Notes: a model not told the origin generated them from the letters alone. Positions 1-9,775 are shown, counted from the stretch's first letter. The stretch is 64,000 nucleotides of DNA from Clostridiales bacterium (GCA_016278505.1 JADQBQ010000024.1:82505-146504), one strand, 5' to 3'. Numbers and translations: made by a program.

Positions 1-323
1 CTGGACGGAACTTTATCTACGATGCCTGGACCCTGGTCACGGTTACCTCTTTTATCATTGCGGTGCTGGTCTTGTCTTTTGGGACCTTTGGCCTGGTTGT
101 CATAGCGTTTGTCAGCCGGGGGTTTGCTACTGCGGTGCTGTTGCCTGGCACCTTCTTTACCCCTTTTTTGTGCAGCGTTACCGGATAACCGGTCTACTTC
201 ATCTGGCTCAAGGGTACTCATATGAGACTTTACGTTGATACCCATATCTGTAGCTTTTTGTATTATTTCTTTACTTTCCACATTGAGCTCTTTAGCGAGC
301 TCATGTACGCGTTTTTTAGCCAT
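1..323 (-). CDS. infB: Translation initiation factor IF-2, N-terminal part (partial)
   Basis: Runs off the left edge; only the first 107 codons are present. The start [20 protein letters not shown] is the typical IF-2 N-terminal helical domain, followed by a Lys/Arg/Gln/Gly-rich linker. The GTPase core lies outside the window. IF-2 places fMet-tRNA on the 30S subunit and drives subunit joining. The ATG at 323 has a good ribosome site (GGAGGTGA) just upstream. It follows ylxQ by about 20 bases and is the last gene seen of the rimP-nusA-ylxR-ylxQ-infB operon. Confidence 0.93.
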   Translation of the reverse strand, partial: MAKKRVHELAKELNVESKEIIQKATDMGINVKSHMSTLEPDEVDRLSGNAAQKRGKEGARQQHRSSKPPADKRYDNQAKGPKRQDQHRNDKRGNRDQGPGIVDKVPS

Positions 324-342
324 TGAATCACCTCCGAGATTT

Positions 343-669
343 TTAGCCACCCATAATATGGCTTTCTCCCCTTTCCAAAGCCCGCAGCATTCCTCGGGCA
401 AAGTGTTTATCAGTAACCGCTACTACCGAGCGCGGCGGCTTTTGCAACACCTGACCCCAAAAAGATTTAGAACCGTAAAAAGCTAATGGAATTCCATGTT
501 CCTGCACTTCACCTGTAAAATACTCCTTGGTCCGGTGAGACGCATCTTCAGCTACCAGAACCAAATTAACCTTACCTTTAGTTAAGGCCTTGTTCACTGC
601 AGTATCGCCGCTCTCTATGCGCCGAGCCTTTATACACAAACCTAAAAGTTGTTGTAAACTGTCACTCAT
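343..669 (-). CDS. ylxQ: L7Ae/L30e-family ribosomal-like protein YlxQ
   Basis: A 108-residue protein of the L7Ae/L30e/S12e/Gadd45 RNA-binding family, lying between ylxR and infB as in Bacillus. Family members bind kink-turn RNA; the role of YlxQ itself is not settled. The core shows [28 protein letters not shown] and an [15 protein letters not shown] helix. I chose the ATG at 669 (MSDSLQQ), which overlaps the ylxR stop as ATGAGTGA. A TTG four codons upstream is possible, but it sits too close to the ribosome site. Confidence 0.9.
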   Translation of the reverse strand: MSDSLQQLLGLCIKARRIESGDTAVNKALTKGKVNLVLVAEDASHRTKEYFTGEVQEHGIPLAFYGSKSFWGQVLQKPPRSVVAVTDKHFARGMLRALERGESHIMGG

Positions 670-937
670 GTTCTTCCCCAAGCTCCTTTAATAACGCATC
701 ATAGACTTCCCGGGGAATGGAAGTCTTAAAGGCTTTTTCCAGACGGCGGCCCTTTTGAGCCTTTTGGAAGCATGATTGTGATTGACAAATATAGGCACCT
801 CTACCTGAACGCTTCCCTTTGAAATCAATTTCTATGCTGTCCTCTGGCGTTCGCACAACTCTAATCAATTCTTTTTTAGGTCGCATTTCCTGGCATCCCA
901 CACACATGCGCTGCGGCACCTTTTTCTTCTTGGGCAC
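662..937 (-). CDS. ylxR: YlxR family RNA-binding protein
   Basis: A 91-residue basic protein with the YlxR signature: CVGCQEMRPKKELIRVVR near residues 12-29, GRSGRGAYIC near 44-52, and a basic C-terminal helix. YlxR is a small nucleic-acid-binding protein found in nearly all Firmicutes between nusA and infB; a role in RNase P or rRNA control has been proposed for the family. It begins with GTG at 937 behind a strong GGAGGGGGG ribosome site. Its end overlaps the start of ylxQ, so the two are translationally coupled. Confidence 0.92.
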   Translation of the reverse strand: MPKKKKVPQRMCVGCQEMRPKKELIRVVRTPEDSIEIDFKGKRSGRGAYICQSQSCFQKAQKGRRLEKAFKTSIPREVYDALLKELGEEHE

Positions 938-949
938 AATACCCCCCTC

Positions 950-2053
950 CTAAACACCTTTATCCTCGCTTTCTTGCTCTTCCTCATTAAACAGGTCTTT
1001 AAATTCCTCGGGAAACAGTTCGGCCATTTGGCTTTCACTCTTGATATCTATCTTCCACCCTGTCAACTTAGCTGCCAGTCTGGCATTTTGTCCCTCTTTA
1101 CCTATTGCCAAGGAAAGTTGATAATCCGGAACGATTACCCTTGCTATTTTTTCATCTTCCCATATTTCAACGCCCACTGCTTTGGCCGGACTTAAGGAAC
1201 TGGCAATATACCTGGAAGGGTCGGAATCCCATTTAATGATGTCAATTTTTTCCCCCCGCAACTCGTTGACTATCGCCTGGACTCTCATACCTTTCGGCCC
1301 CACACAGGCTCCAACCGAATCAACATTCTCATCCCGTGAAAACACTGCTATCTTTGACCTTTGTCCTGCTTCTCTGGCCACTGCCATTAGTTCGACAGTA
1401 CCATCCTGCAGTTCTGGAACCTCTAATTCAAATAATCGTTTTAGTAAGCCGGGATGCGTGCGTGAAACAAAGATTTGTGGGCCCTTGGTGGTCTTTTTCA
1501 CTTCTATAATATATGTTTTGACTCTGTTACCATGTGTGTATTCCTCCCCGGGTATTTGTTCCGCCGGGGCCAAAATGGCCTCGGTCTTTCCTAACTCAAT
1601 TAATACATTTTTTTGTTCAATTCTTTGCACAATGCCGGTAACGATGTCACCTTCCCGGTTTGCAAACTCCTCGTAAATTATGTTTCGCTCGGCCTCCCTA
1701 ATGCGCTGGACCACTACCTGCTTGGCGGTTTGAGCGGCAATACGCCCAAAGTTACCGGGGGTTACCTCATTTTCCACAACATCCCCCGCTTCATACCGGG
1801 GATCAATTTCATGAGCTTCTTCAATTGCTATTTCCATACGGGGGTCTTCCACCGTTTCAACCACCGTACGCTGGGTATAAACCTTGTAATCACCTGTTTC
1901 TCGGTCAATATGCACGCGGGCGTTTTGCGAAGAACCAAAATTCCTTCTATATGCAGACAAAAGCGCTGCTTCAATAGCTTCCAAAAGAATATCGAGATCG
2001 ATTCCCTTTTCTCTCTCCAAGTCTTGTAAAGCATCTAAAAACTCAGTGCTCAT
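950..2053 (-). CDS. nusA: Transcription termination/antitermination factor NusA
   Basis: 367 residues, the short Firmicute form without the C-terminal acidic repeats of E. coli. The N-terminal RNA polymerase-binding domain (to about 125) is followed by an S1 domain (about 135-200) and two KH domains; the first has VGPKGMRVQAI and the second IGKEGQNARLAAKLTGW. It binds RNA polymerase and nascent RNA and modulates pausing, termination and rRNA antitermination. The ATG at 2053 uses a GGAGG site that is part of the rimP stop region, so nusA translation is tied to rimP. It ends in a short acidic tail. Confidence 0.97.
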   Translation of the reverse strand: MSTEFLDALQDLEREKGIDLDILLEAIEAALLSAYRRNFGSSQNARVHIDRETGDYKVYTQRTVVETVEDPRMEIAIEEAHEIDPRYEAGDVVENEVTPGNFGRIAAQTAKQVVVQRIREAERNIIYEEFANREGDIVTGIVQRIEQKNVLIELGKTEAILAPAEQIPGEEYTHGNRVKTYIIEVKKTTKGPQIFVSRTHPGLLKRLFELEVPELQDGTVELMAVAREAGQRSKIAVFSRDENVDSVGACVGPKGMRVQAIVNELRGEKIDIIKWDSDPSRYIASSLSPAKAVGVEIWEDEKIARVIVPDYQLSLAIGKEGQNARLAAKLTGWKIDIKSESQMAELFPEEFKDLFNEEEQESEDKGV

Positions 2054-2059
2054 GAACTA

Positions 2060-2533
2060 TTAGCCTCCCGAATTATCGAACTCAGGGACCAGTTTCGCTT
2101 TAGCCACTTGCTCAAAGGGAATAAGCACATCCTGGCCACCCACCTCTAACTTGACATCTTCACTTTCAACACCCTTTAAAAGGCCGTTAAAACGGCGCTG
2201 ACCCTTTACCGGAGCAAAGGTGCTGAGACTTATATGCTGCCCATTAAATCTTTCAAAATCCGGTAACCTCTTCAGCGGCCGCTCAATACCCGGAGACGAT
2301 ACCTCCAGTGTATAAGCATTATTAATAGGATCATGCGCGTCTAGAACCGGGTCTACAGCATTCGATATCAGCTGGCAATCGTCAAGATTAATTCCTTCTG
2401 CCTTATCAATGAAAAGTCGCAAAAACCAGCGACCACCTTCTTTAATATACTCAACATCTACCAATTCCATATCGTTTGCCTCAACAACGGGAGCAAGCAA
2501 TTCTTCGACTGTTGCGGTGATGCTTTTACTCAC
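2060..2533 (-). CDS. rimP: Ribosome maturation factor RimP
   Basis: 157 residues, normal for RimP, which assists 30S subunit maturation. Conserved segments include ELVDVEYIKEGGRWFLRLFI, LDAHDPINNAYTLEVSSPGI and RPLKRLPDFERFNG. Starts at GTG 2533. It is the first gene of the nusA-infB run, and a 245-base leader with a strong hairpin (2596-2620) precedes it. Confidence 0.95.
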   Translation of the reverse strand: MSKSITATVEELLAPVVEANDMELVDVEYIKEGGRWFLRLFIDKAEGINLDDCQLISNAVDPVLDAHDPINNAYTLEVSSPGIERPLKRLPDFERFNGQHISLSTFAPVKGQRRFNGLLKGVESEDVKLEVGGQDVLIPFEQVAKAKLVPEFDNSGG

Positions 2534-2595
2534 CTCAATAATACCCTCCCTTATTAAGTTTCACATTACACTCTTTTAACAGCCTTTATAAGACG

Positions 2596-2620
2596 AAGGA
2601 GTGGGTGCAACCCACTCCTT
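2596..2620 (-). other. Perfect hairpin in rimP-nusA leader
   Basis: An 11-bp perfect stem (AAGGAGTGGGT / ACCCACTCCTT) with a 3-base loop lies about 60 bases upstream of the rimP start, in the gap after proS. No run of T follows it on the minus strand, so it is not a standard terminator; the T-rich run lies on its 5' side. It could be an RNA processing site, an mRNA-stability element or a control hairpin of the nusA operon. One arm carries AAGGAG, an anti-SD-like sequence. Confidence 0.6.
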
Positions 2621-2624
2621 AAGT

Positions 2625-2643
2625 AAAATAAAAAAGCCTTGGC
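2625..2643 (-). terminator. Possible weak terminator after proS
   Basis: Read on the minus strand, the small palindrome AGCCAAGGCT is followed by TTTTTTATTTT. The stem is very short and the loop tight, so it may be weak or partly read through into rimP. Confidence 0.4.
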
Positions 2644-2778
2644 TACAGAATACATAAACACCATTCTTACCCAAACAAAAGTAAGTATATCATAGAAGCC
2701 CCTTACTGGCAAGAAGCGGGCCCGGGGGGATATTTCATAGTATATTTTGATCTTAAAATCCATGTAGTATTCTTACTT

Positions 2779-4491
2779 TTAAACATCCTTCTCCAACATA
2801 TCACATACTTTATAAATGATATCTTGCTGCGGCACCATAACTGTCTCTCCCGTCTGCCTTTCGGTAACTTCGGCTTGCCCTGATTTAACACCCTTGGACC
2901 CAACAGTGATGCGTAGCGGGTAACCCACCAGGTCGGCATCCTTAAACTTTACTCCGGCTCTCTCGGGACGATCATCTATCAACGCTTCCACTCCGGCCTG
3001 CAGTAATTTATTATATATCTCTTCCGCCATTTTAACTTGTGCCTCATCTTTAGTACTCACAGGGATAACGACAACCTGGAATGGTGCTATGGAGGCCGGC
3101 CATATGATGCCCTGCTGATCATGGTTCTGTTCCACGGAAGCCGCCATGGTCCTGGTTACACCTATTCCATAACATCCCATAATAATATACTGTTCCTGGC
3201 CTTTGTCATCCAAATATACAGCGCCCAGCGCTCTACTATATTTATCTCCCAGTTTAAAGATCTGTCCCACCTCAATGCCCTGGGCCTCATCCAACGCAGA
3301 GCCACAGCGAGGACAGGGTTCACCGGCTTGAACCATACGAATATCAGTAAGTGTGTCCACCTTAAAATCACGCCCGGGGTTTACATTCACCAAATGGTAA
3401 CCCGTCTTATTGGCACCGGCAATGGCGTTGACCATGTTATTAACCTCCGGATCAGCTACTATGCGCATATCCAGCCCCACCGGGCCGGCATATCCTACCT
3501 GGGCACCTGTAACATCCTGAATGGTAGCTGCATCAGCCAGCTCCAACTGCAAACAGCCCAAAGTATTATACAATTTCACTTCATTAACTTCACGGTCTCC
3601 ACGTACCAGTGCGGCTACAAGGCCGTCTTCTGTTTTATAAATCAGAGTCTTGATTGTTTTCTCGCGGCCTTCTCCCAGAAAAACAGCAACATCTTTTATA
3701 GTCGTTTGAGAAGGAGTATACACCTCTCTTTTTGACTCCGGTTCCTCCCGGGAGCTTTCCTGGTCATAAAGCGCATTTGCCCGCTCCACGTTAGCAGCAT
3801 AATCACAATTACTACTACTGCAATATACTACGGTGGCTTCTCCGGATGCAGCTAAAACCATAAATTCATGCGTATCACTGCCGCCAATGGCACCGGAATC
3901 GGCCTCTACCACCCGGTATTTAAGACCACACCGGTCATACACCCGGCTGTATGCCTCGTACATCTTTTGGTAACTGGTATGCAGACCTTCCTCGTCCATG
4001 TCGAAGGAATATAAATCCTTCATTATAAACTCCCTGCCGCGCATTAAGCCAAATCTTGGCCTGCGCTCATCCCGGTACTTGTTTTGAATTTGAAATAATA
4101 AAAGCGGTAATTGTTTATATGAGCTTACCTCTCCCCGGACAAGGGCAGTAATTATTTCCTCGTGGGTAGGCCCCAGGCAAAAATCCCGGCCGTGCCGGTC
4201 TTTAAGCCTGAATAATTCAGGACCGTAAACATCCCAGCGGCTTGATTCCTGCCAGAGTTCAGCAGGCTGAATGATGGGCATCAATATCTCTTGACCACCC
4301 TGACGTGCCATTTCTTCCCGTACTATCTTTTCAATCTTCTTTAGAACTCGCAAAGCAAGCGGCAAATATGTATACACCCCGGCCGCTGTCTTGCGAATGA
4401 ACCCCGCCCTAACCAGCAACTGGTGACTAACAACCTCGGCTTCAGCCGGAACCTCTCTTAAAGTAGGTATCAACAACTGTGAAACACGCAT
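2779..4491 (-). CDS. proS: Prolyl-tRNA synthetase, bacterial type
   Basis: 570 residues, class II aminoacyl-tRNA synthetase that charges tRNA-Pro in the cytoplasm. Conserved class II motifs are visible: motif 2 around [20 protein letters not shown] and motif 3 in [20 protein letters not shown] YbaK-like editing domain is inserted between them (about 225-385), which marks the bacterial ProS type 1 form. The anticodon-binding domain occupies the last 100 residues. The ATG at 4491 follows ispG by 18 bases with a G-rich ribosome site. No T-box leader is present, as ispG lies directly upstream. Confidence 0.97.
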   Translation of the reverse strand: MRVSQLLIPTLREVPAEAEVVSHQLLVRAGFIRKTAAGVYTYLPLALRVLKKIEKIVREEMARQGGQEILMPIIQPAELWQESSRWDVYGPELFRLKDRHGRDFCLGPTHEEIITALVRGEVSSYKQLPLLLFQIQNKYRDERRPRFGLMRGREFIMKDLYSFDMDEEGLHTSYQKMYEAYSRVYDRCGLKYRVVEADSGAIGGSDTHEFMVLAASGEATVVYCSSSNCDYAANVERANALYDQESSREEPESKREVYTPSQTTIKDVAVFLGEGREKTIKTLIYKTEDGLVAALVRGDREVNEVKLYNTLGCLQLELADAATIQDVTGAQVGYAGPVGLDMRIVADPEVNNMVNAIAGANKTGYHLVNVNPGRDFKVDTLTDIRMVQAGEPCPRCGSALDEAQGIEVGQIFKLGDKYSRALGAVYLDDKGQEQYIIMGCYGIGVTRTMAASVEQNHDQQGIIWPASIAPFQVVVIPVSTKDEAQVKMAEEIYNKLLQAGVEALIDDRPERAGVKFKDADLVGYPLRITVGSKGVKSGQAEVTERQTGETVMVPQQDIIYKVCDMLEKDV

Positions 4492-4509
4492 CTTATTACC
4501 CCCCCCCGA

Positions 4510-5580
4510 CTACTCTTTCATTTGGTTATATATGGCATACACTTCGGCAACCAGCTCATCTGCAAGATTGTCTGCCGCGATTTTGCGTATAATCTGCCCC
4601 TTTTTAAACAGCAGACCTTCCCCCTTGCCGCCGGCAATCCCAATGTCTGCATGCCGGGCTTCTCCCGGACCGTTCACGGCACACCCCATTACGGCTACCT
4701 GTAATGGTAAATCGATTCCTTTAAGCTTGTCCTCCACCTCTTCAGCAATGGAAATTAGATCTATTTCCGTCCTCCCGCATGTAGGACAAGAGATTAATTC
4801 TATCCCTTTTTTACGCAGTCCAAGGGTCTTTAAAATATCATATCCCACTTGCACCTCATGGATGGGGTGCCCGGTTAAGGACACTCTTATGGTATCCCCA
4901 ATACCTTCCGCTAAAAGTATTCCGATACCTACTGCAGATTTCACAGTACCTGCCCGTAATGTACCCGCCTCGGTAACTCCCACATGGAGCGGATAGTCCA
5001 CCTTATGGGCTAAAATACGATAGGCATCAGCCATCAAGGGGACATTAGAGGCCTTAAGGGAAATTTTAATATCGTTAAATTGCAGACGCTCCAAAATACG
5101 TACATGGCGCAGGGCACTCTCCACCATTGCTTCAGCAGTTATTCCTCCGTGTAGTTGCAGCAGTTCTTTTTCCAGAGAACCGGCATTAACACCAATCCTG
5201 ATCGGTATATTTTTTTTGCCGGCATCGGCCACCACTGCGGCAACCTTTTCCTCTCCGCCTATATTGCCAGGATTTATTCGCAGGCCGTGCACCCCTTTTT
5301 CCAGGGCTTCCAAGGCCAGCTGATAATTAAAATGAATATCGGCAATAAGTGGTATGGATATTTGATCCATGATAGATTGCAGCGAATTTACCGCCGTGTG
5401 GTCGGGAACAGCAACTCTAATTATTTCACATCCTGCCGACTCCAGCTCTTTTATTTGTTGGACGGTGTCGGCCACATCCCGGGTATCGGTATTGGTCATA
5501 GACTGTACCGAAATGGGAGCATTTCCCCCCACCTTTACAGAACCTACATTAACTTCTTTGGCGCTTCTACGATTAATCAT
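4510..5580 (-). CDS. ispG: 4-hydroxy-3-methylbut-2-en-1-yl diphosphate synthase (GcpE/IspG)
   Basis: 356 residues from ATG 5580 (MINRRSAKEV), chosen because AAGGAG lies six bases upstream. It catalyses the reductive ring opening of MEcPP to HMBPP in the MEP isoprenoid pathway. The N-terminal TIM barrel contains SVQSMTNTDTRD and DIHFNYQLA. The C-terminal half has the [4Fe-4S] cysteines in SCPTCGRTEIDL and MGCAVNGPGEARHADIG. It sits in a run with dxr (same pathway), rseP and proS, and with uppS and cdsA upstream. The nearby two-cluster ferredoxin could be an electron donor, but this is inference. Confidence 0.97.
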   Translation of the reverse strand: MINRRSAKEVNVGSVKVGGNAPISVQSMTNTDTRDVADTVQQIKELESAGCEIIRVAVPDHTAVNSLQSIMDQISIPLIADIHFNYQLALEALEKGVHGLRINPGNIGGEEKVAAVVADAGKKNIPIRIGVNAGSLEKELLQLHGGITAEAMVESALRHVRILERLQFNDIKISLKASNVPLMADAYRILAHKVDYPLHVGVTEAGTLRAGTVKSAVGIGILLAEGIGDTIRVSLTGHPIHEVQVGYDILKTLGLRKKGIELISCPTCGRTEIDLISIAEEVEDKLKGIDLPLQVAVMGCAVNGPGEARHADIGIAGGKGEGLLFKKGQIIRKIAADNLADELVAEVYAIYNQMKE

Positions 5581-5590
5581 AAATAACTCC

Positions 5591-6631
5591 TTATGGAAGC
5601 GGCGCATTATTCCCAAACAGCTGCAGCACATCATTATAAGTGATAAATACTATAAACAGCAGAAGAACGCCAAACCCCACTAAGTGGATAAAATTCTCCT
5701 TCTCCGGAGCCACAGGTTTACCCCTAATTACTTCCCACAGTAAAAATACTATTCTGCTGCCGTCTAAGGCCGGTATAGGAAATAGGTTAAATAAACCTAG
5801 ATTTATACTTAAAAAAGCAGCCAATTGAAGCAGATAGATAAAGCCAAGTTCCGCCGCCCTATTGATCTCATATACCACTCGTACAGGTCCGCCTAAATCA
5901 GCTGGCGCATCCCCAAAAATCATTTTGCCAATAAAGTCAAATATTAAAAAGGTTACCTGAACCGTATATTTGACCCCCTGTACAACTGCAGAGAAAGGAT
6001 TCTGTCGTTCAAAATGTGGCTTGGGCTGAATCCCTATCCATCCCTGTCCATCCTCACGGGCCTCAGGAACAACATCCAGCGTGACTTTGGCATCATTTCT
6101 CTCCACCGCCACTTCGAGCCTTTCACCCGGGCTGCTGCTTATTATTTCCACAACCCGCTCCCACTGCTTCACCGTCTGCCCTTCTATGGCCACTATTTTA
6201 TCGCCCGCCTGAAAGCCGGCCTCGGCCGCAGGTTTATCCGTCAACACCTCTTCTATTTCCGTACTGGACACGGGAACTCCCTGAAAAATAAAAATGCTTG
6301 CCAACAGCAAGGCGGCCAGCACAAAGTTCATTAACGGGCCTGCAAAAATGACACTGATTCGCTGCCAGACAGATTTCTCACCGAAGCCGCTACCGTCCTC
6401 AACCTCTTCATCTTCCGGGTCCATTCCGGCCATACGAACAAATCCCCCCAACGGAAATACCCGCAGGTTGTAATCAGTGTCTGCCCTAGAAAAACCAACG
6501 AGTTTAGGACCAAAGCCCAAACTAAATTCATAGACTTTGATTCCCACCAGTTTAGCAATAGCAAAATGACCTAGCTCGTGAAAAAAAATTAGCATTCCGA
6601 AGACAAGTATTGATGCCCAAAAGGTTGTCAT
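5591..6631 (-). CDS. rseP: RseP-type site-2 zinc metalloprotease
   Basis: About 346 residues. A membrane-embedded intramembrane protease (M50B family; RasP in Bacillus) that cleaves anti-sigma factors and signal-peptide remnants. HELGH at about residues 18-22 supplies the zinc ligands and catalytic Glu; the third ligand lies in PIPALDGSRIV near residue 285. A single PDZ domain (about 115-190) is seen, with AAEAGFQAGDKIVAIEGQ. ATG 6631 was preferred over GTG 6643 because the ribosome site is better placed. Gap to ispG is 10 bases. Confidence 0.95.
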   Translation of the reverse strand: MTTFWASILVFGMLIFFHELGHFAIAKLVGIKVYEFSLGFGPKLVGFSRADTDYNLRVFPLGGFVRMAGMDPEDEEVEDGSGFGEKSVWQRISVIFAGPLMNFVLAALLLASIFIFQGVPVSSTEIEEVLTDKPAAEAGFQAGDKIVAIEGQTVKQWERVVEIISSSPGERLEVAVERNDAKVTLDVVPEAREDGQGWIGIQPKPHFERQNPFSAVVQGVKYTVQVTFLIFDFIGKMIFGDAPADLGGPVRVVYEINRAAELGFIYLLQLAAFLSINLGLFNLFPIPALDGSRIVFLLWEVIRGKPVAPEKENFIHLVGFGVLLLFIVFITYNDVLQLFGNNAPLP

Positions 6632-6664
6632 TAAAGGCCCCACCCTCTTTTAGAATCATTTTTT

Positions 6665-7813
6665 TTATTGTGCATAAGATGTACTCATTTCTCTTGCCCA
6701 TCTATCCGCCTCAAAAATTTGATCAAAAGACGGCTTTTGTATCACTGTATGTTTCTCCATGGCCTTAGCTACAATGCTAGGGATACTCATAAACCCTATC
6801 CGTCCGGCAACAAATTGTTCCACTGCAATTTCGTTAGCGGCATTCAATACTGCCGGCATGGTTCCTCCTATCCTGCCTGCTTCGTAGGCCAAATGCAAAC
6901 AGGGGAAACGCCCGTAATCAGGAGCCTCAAAGGAAAGGTCGCCTATGGGCCAGGAAAGCCTGGGCGCAGAACCTTTAACCCGTTGAGGGTGTGTAAGAGC
7001 ATATTGAATAGGAAGACGCATATCCGGAACACCCAATTGGGCGATTGTCGAGCCATCAACAAATTCAACCATGGAATGAATGATACTTTGCGGGTGAATG
7101 GTCACTTCAATATTTTCATAATCCAGGCCAAAAAGCCATCGGGCCTCTATAATTTCCAGTCCTTTATTCATCAATGTAGCTGAATCTATGGTTATTTTAC
7201 CGCCCATATCCCAGTTGGGATGTTTAAGCGCCTGTCCGGGGGTTACTTGCTTTAATAAATCCATATCAAACGTTCTGAAAGGGCCGCCCGATGCCGTCAA
7301 GATAATCTTGGACACCCTTTCTGTATTTTCTCCCTGCAGGCACTGCCATATAGCCGAATGCTCACTGTCCACCGGAAGCAGACGGGTGCCTTGTGTACGG
7401 GCCAAATCCATAACCAAGGGACCGGCCGCTACCAGTGTTTCTTTATTGGCCAGGGCTATATCCTTGCCGGCCTTAATTGCCTTGACGGTAGGGAGTAGTC
7501 CCACAGCCCCGGAAACCGCTGTCAGAACAGTATCCACACCGGTCAAAGTAGCAACCGCAACCAGCCCGTCAATACCCCAAACCACTTCCGTATTCCACTC
7601 CAGGCCCAGATTATGCTTGAGCCAGTGTGCATCTTCTTCCTTCGCTAAGGATACAACCTCCGGGGCCAGCTTTTTAACCTGCTGTAATGCCAGTTCTCTA
7701 TTACTACCGGCCGCCAAACCTGCAACTTCAATTTCCGAACCCAGATCGTCAACAACCTCCAGCGCCTGTTTACCTATGGACCCGGTACTTCCTAATATTG
7801 CAATTCGCTTCAT
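6665..7813 (-). CDS. dxr: 1-deoxy-D-xylulose 5-phosphate reductoisomerase
   Basis: 382 residues. Converts DXP to MEP with NADPH, the committed step of the MEP pathway. The N-terminus has the Rossmann motif AILGSTGSIGKQALEVV. The metal-binding and catalytic region contains LLPVDSEHSAIWQ, ILTASGGPF and a GLEIIEARWLF helix, and the C-terminal domain shows VLNAANEIAVEQF. Start ATG at 7813. Lies between ytvI and rseP, giving dxr-rseP-ispG-proS in transcription order, as in many Clostridia. Confidence 0.97.
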   Translation of the reverse strand: MKRIAILGSTGSIGKQALEVVDDLGSEIEVAGLAAGSNRELALQQVKKLAPEVVSLAKEEDAHWLKHNLGLEWNTEVVWGIDGLVAVATLTGVDTVLTAVSGAVGLLPTVKAIKAGKDIALANKETLVAAGPLVMDLARTQGTRLLPVDSEHSAIWQCLQGENTERVSKIILTASGGPFRTFDMDLLKQVTPGQALKHPNWDMGGKITIDSATLMNKGLEIIEARWLFGLDYENIEVTIHPQSIIHSMVEFVDGSTIAQLGVPDMRLPIQYALTHPQRVKGSAPRLSWPIGDLSFEAPDYGRFPCLHLAYEAGRIGGTMPAVLNAANEIAVEQFVAGRIGFMSIPSIVAKAMEKHTVIQKPSFDQIFEADRWAREMSTSYAQ

Positions 7814-7851
7814 AATAAACTCCTAAATGATTTCTTCACACTATAATCTCT

Positions 7852-8955
7852 TTACATTTTATATGCATCGGTACCGGCCTTTACAGCTGCCTGAATAGCG
7901 ATTACCGCGATGGGACCTACTATTAATCCCAACACCCCTAAAGTTTGCAGTCCCACATACATAGCCACCAGTACCGCCAGCGGGTGCAACCCCAGGGTAC
8001 CTGCCACCACCTTGGCCTCCAGCAAGGCTCGTATCACCATCACAATAACGTATAATCCTAAAAGCTTAAATCCCAAAGCCGGAGCCCCGGCAACAAAGGC
8101 CCATACGGCCCATGGAATATATACCGCACCCGGTCCAAACACTGGTATCAAGTCAAAAAAACCAACCAGTAAACCCAAAGTGACGGAATATTGGGTACCA
8201 ATTAGGCTTAACCCTAAAATACTGATCACACTAGTAATCAGAATAAGAATAATCTGAGCCTTTATATAAGCCAAAAACGCCTGAGCTACCTGTTTACTGA
8301 CCACCAGGGACCGTTCTCCCCAGGGAGCCGGTATAATCTTAACCCATGAACTCATCATCAAGGCCCGGTCGCGGCTTAAAAAGTATGTGGCCACAATACT
8401 AATTATTACAACAATAATAGCACCCGGGAGTCCTGCCACCAAGGTTAACAGAGCATTAGCCAGTGAACCGGCGACGTCCTGCAAGGTCACACCCAGGGAA
8501 CTCATCATTCTTTCAAAATTTAACACCTGCTCCATCTGACTTGTTACCTGTTCGGGTAAAGTCAGGTAAAAAAGCTGTCCCCTGGCAACTACATCTTTCA
8601 AAAAGATTTCAATTGCATCTACATATGCCGGCACAGCAGCAGAAAGAGCCGTCAGCTCAGCTACCAGATGCAAAATGATAAGAGTTAAAACTGTACCCAG
8701 CCCACCAAAAGCTAAAACCATGGCAATTAACACTGCTAAAGACCTGGAAAGCTTTGTGTACCGTTGTACCAAGTCGACCACCGGCTCAATTAATACACTC
8801 ATTATCAGTGCTATGATAAATGGCACTAAAACCAACAATACATATTTAAGCCAACCCAAAACTTGCGGCACCACATATTTGGCAGCGGCATACAAAGCTA
8901 AAAAGGTTAACGCCGCCAAGAGTGCAACTAAAAAATGCTCTTTATATCGACGCAC
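7852..8955 (-). CDS. ytvI: YtvI-like membrane protein (AI-2E/TerC-like permease family)
   Basis: 367 residues with about eight hydrophobic segments in the arrangement of the AI-2E family permeases: two N-terminal pairs, a soluble loop (about 100-160), then a membrane cluster with GFFDLIPVFGPGAVYIPWA. The best match I recognise is the sporulation integral membrane protein YtvI of Firmicutes. The substrate is unknown. It lies between cdsA and dxr, suggesting co-transcription with envelope genes. YtvI is my preference over a generic AI-2E transporter; the family call itself is firm. Confidence 0.8.
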   Translation of the reverse strand: MRRYKEHFLVALLAALTFLALYAAAKYVVPQVLGWLKYVLLVLVPFIIALIMSVLIEPVVDLVQRYTKLSRSLAVLIAMVLAFGGLGTVLTLIILHLVAELTALSAAVPAYVDAIEIFLKDVVARGQLFYLTLPEQVTSQMEQVLNFERMMSSLGVTLQDVAGSLANALLTLVAGLPGAIIVVIISIVATYFLSRDRALMMSSWVKIIPAPWGERSLVVSKQVAQAFLAYIKAQIILILITSVISILGLSLIGTQYSVTLGLLVGFFDLIPVFGPGAVYIPWAVWAFVAGAPALGFKLLGLYVIVMVIRALLEAKVVAGTLGLHPLAVLVAMYVGLQTLGVLGLIVGPIAVIAIQAAVKAGTDAYKM

Positions 8956-8966
8956 TCACAGACACC

Positions 8967-9755
8967 TCAACTTATTATAAACGAACCTACATAGTAGTAT
9001 ACCAGGGGCGCCCCAAACAGCATGCTATCAAACCTATCCAATATCCCCCCGTGACCAGGTATCAGATTTCCGGCATCCTTCACCCCTGCCTCGCGCTTGA
9101 TTGCCGACTCCACCAGGTCTCCCACCTGGCCGGCAATAGCCACCAACCCCCCCAGTACAAGTATCATAGATGTTGGCAGAGAGGGGTCAAAGGTGGTAAA
9201 CAAATAGGCTGCCAATAAGCTGCCCAGGACTCCGAAAAATGCCCCTTCACGGGTTTTTCCGGGACTGATCTTGCGGGCCAGAGGAACCCGTCCCAATTTT
9301 TTACCGCCAAAATAGGCAGCCGTGTCATTGGCCCAAATACAGGCCAACAAAAATGTCAGCCAGAACCAGCCGTGAGGCAAATTACGCAATAAATATATGT
9401 AAGTTATCAGTCCTATATAAACAGTACTGAAAAAAGTTACGGAGATTGATACCAGAGCATCTTTCTCCGGGGAAAACAATATAATTAAAAGATAAACTAG
9501 TATAAGAGCAGTAAGAGATAACAACGAATATGTACTATTATAGGCATACGCCGCAAACAATAGTATCGCGCTGCCCATAAAAGCAGGCCAGTGCTTGGGT
9601 TCTAATCCGCGGCGGGAAACCATTTTCATCATTTCACTTAATCCAACCCAATATATAAGTGCTGTCATTAAAAAGAGGTATAACCCACCATACCATACTA
9701 CAATTATAATCAGTGGAACTCCCAAAAGTGCACTCGCCAACCGCTTCCATAACAC
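8967..9755 (-). CDS. cdsA: Phosphatidate cytidylyltransferase (CDP-diglyceride synthase)
   Basis: 262 residues, integral membrane. Makes CDP-diacylglycerol from phosphatidate and CTP, the branch point of phospholipid synthesis. The family signature is near the C-terminus: SAIKREAGVKDAGNLIPGHG followed by GILDRFDS. An earlier conserved block reads NDTAAYFGGKKLGR with KISPGKTREG. Six to eight hydrophobic segments. It follows uppS by 20 bases, the usual order in bacteria. Confidence 0.96.
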   Translation of the reverse strand: MLWKRLASALLGVPLIIIVVWYGGLYLFLMTALIYWVGLSEMMKMVSRRGLEPKHWPAFMGSAILLFAAYAYNSTYSLLSLTALILVYLLIILFSPEKDALVSISVTFFSTVYIGLITYIYLLRNLPHGWFWLTFLLACIWANDTAAYFGGKKLGRVPLARKISPGKTREGAFFGVLGSLLAAYLFTTFDPSLPTSMILVLGGLVAIAGQVGDLVESAIKREAGVKDAGNLIPGHGGILDRFDSMLFGAPLVYYYVGSFIIS

Positions 9756-9775
9756 TACATTTCACCAACCCACCG

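Noticed and set aside
1182..1676. Long plus-strand open frames opposite nusA
   Set aside because: Shadow of nusA; no ribosome site or recognisable protein, and nusA is complete on the other strand.
2566..2763. 65-codon minus-strand frame in the proS-rimP gap
   Set aside because: Crosses the hairpin and T-rich leader, with no family pattern and no good ribosome site.
3037..3735. 232-codon plus-strand frame opposite proS
   Set aside because: Lies inside proS; low-complexity, no known fold.
4492..4509. T-box leader for proS
   Set aside because: Only 18 bases separate proS from ispG, with no room for a T-box.
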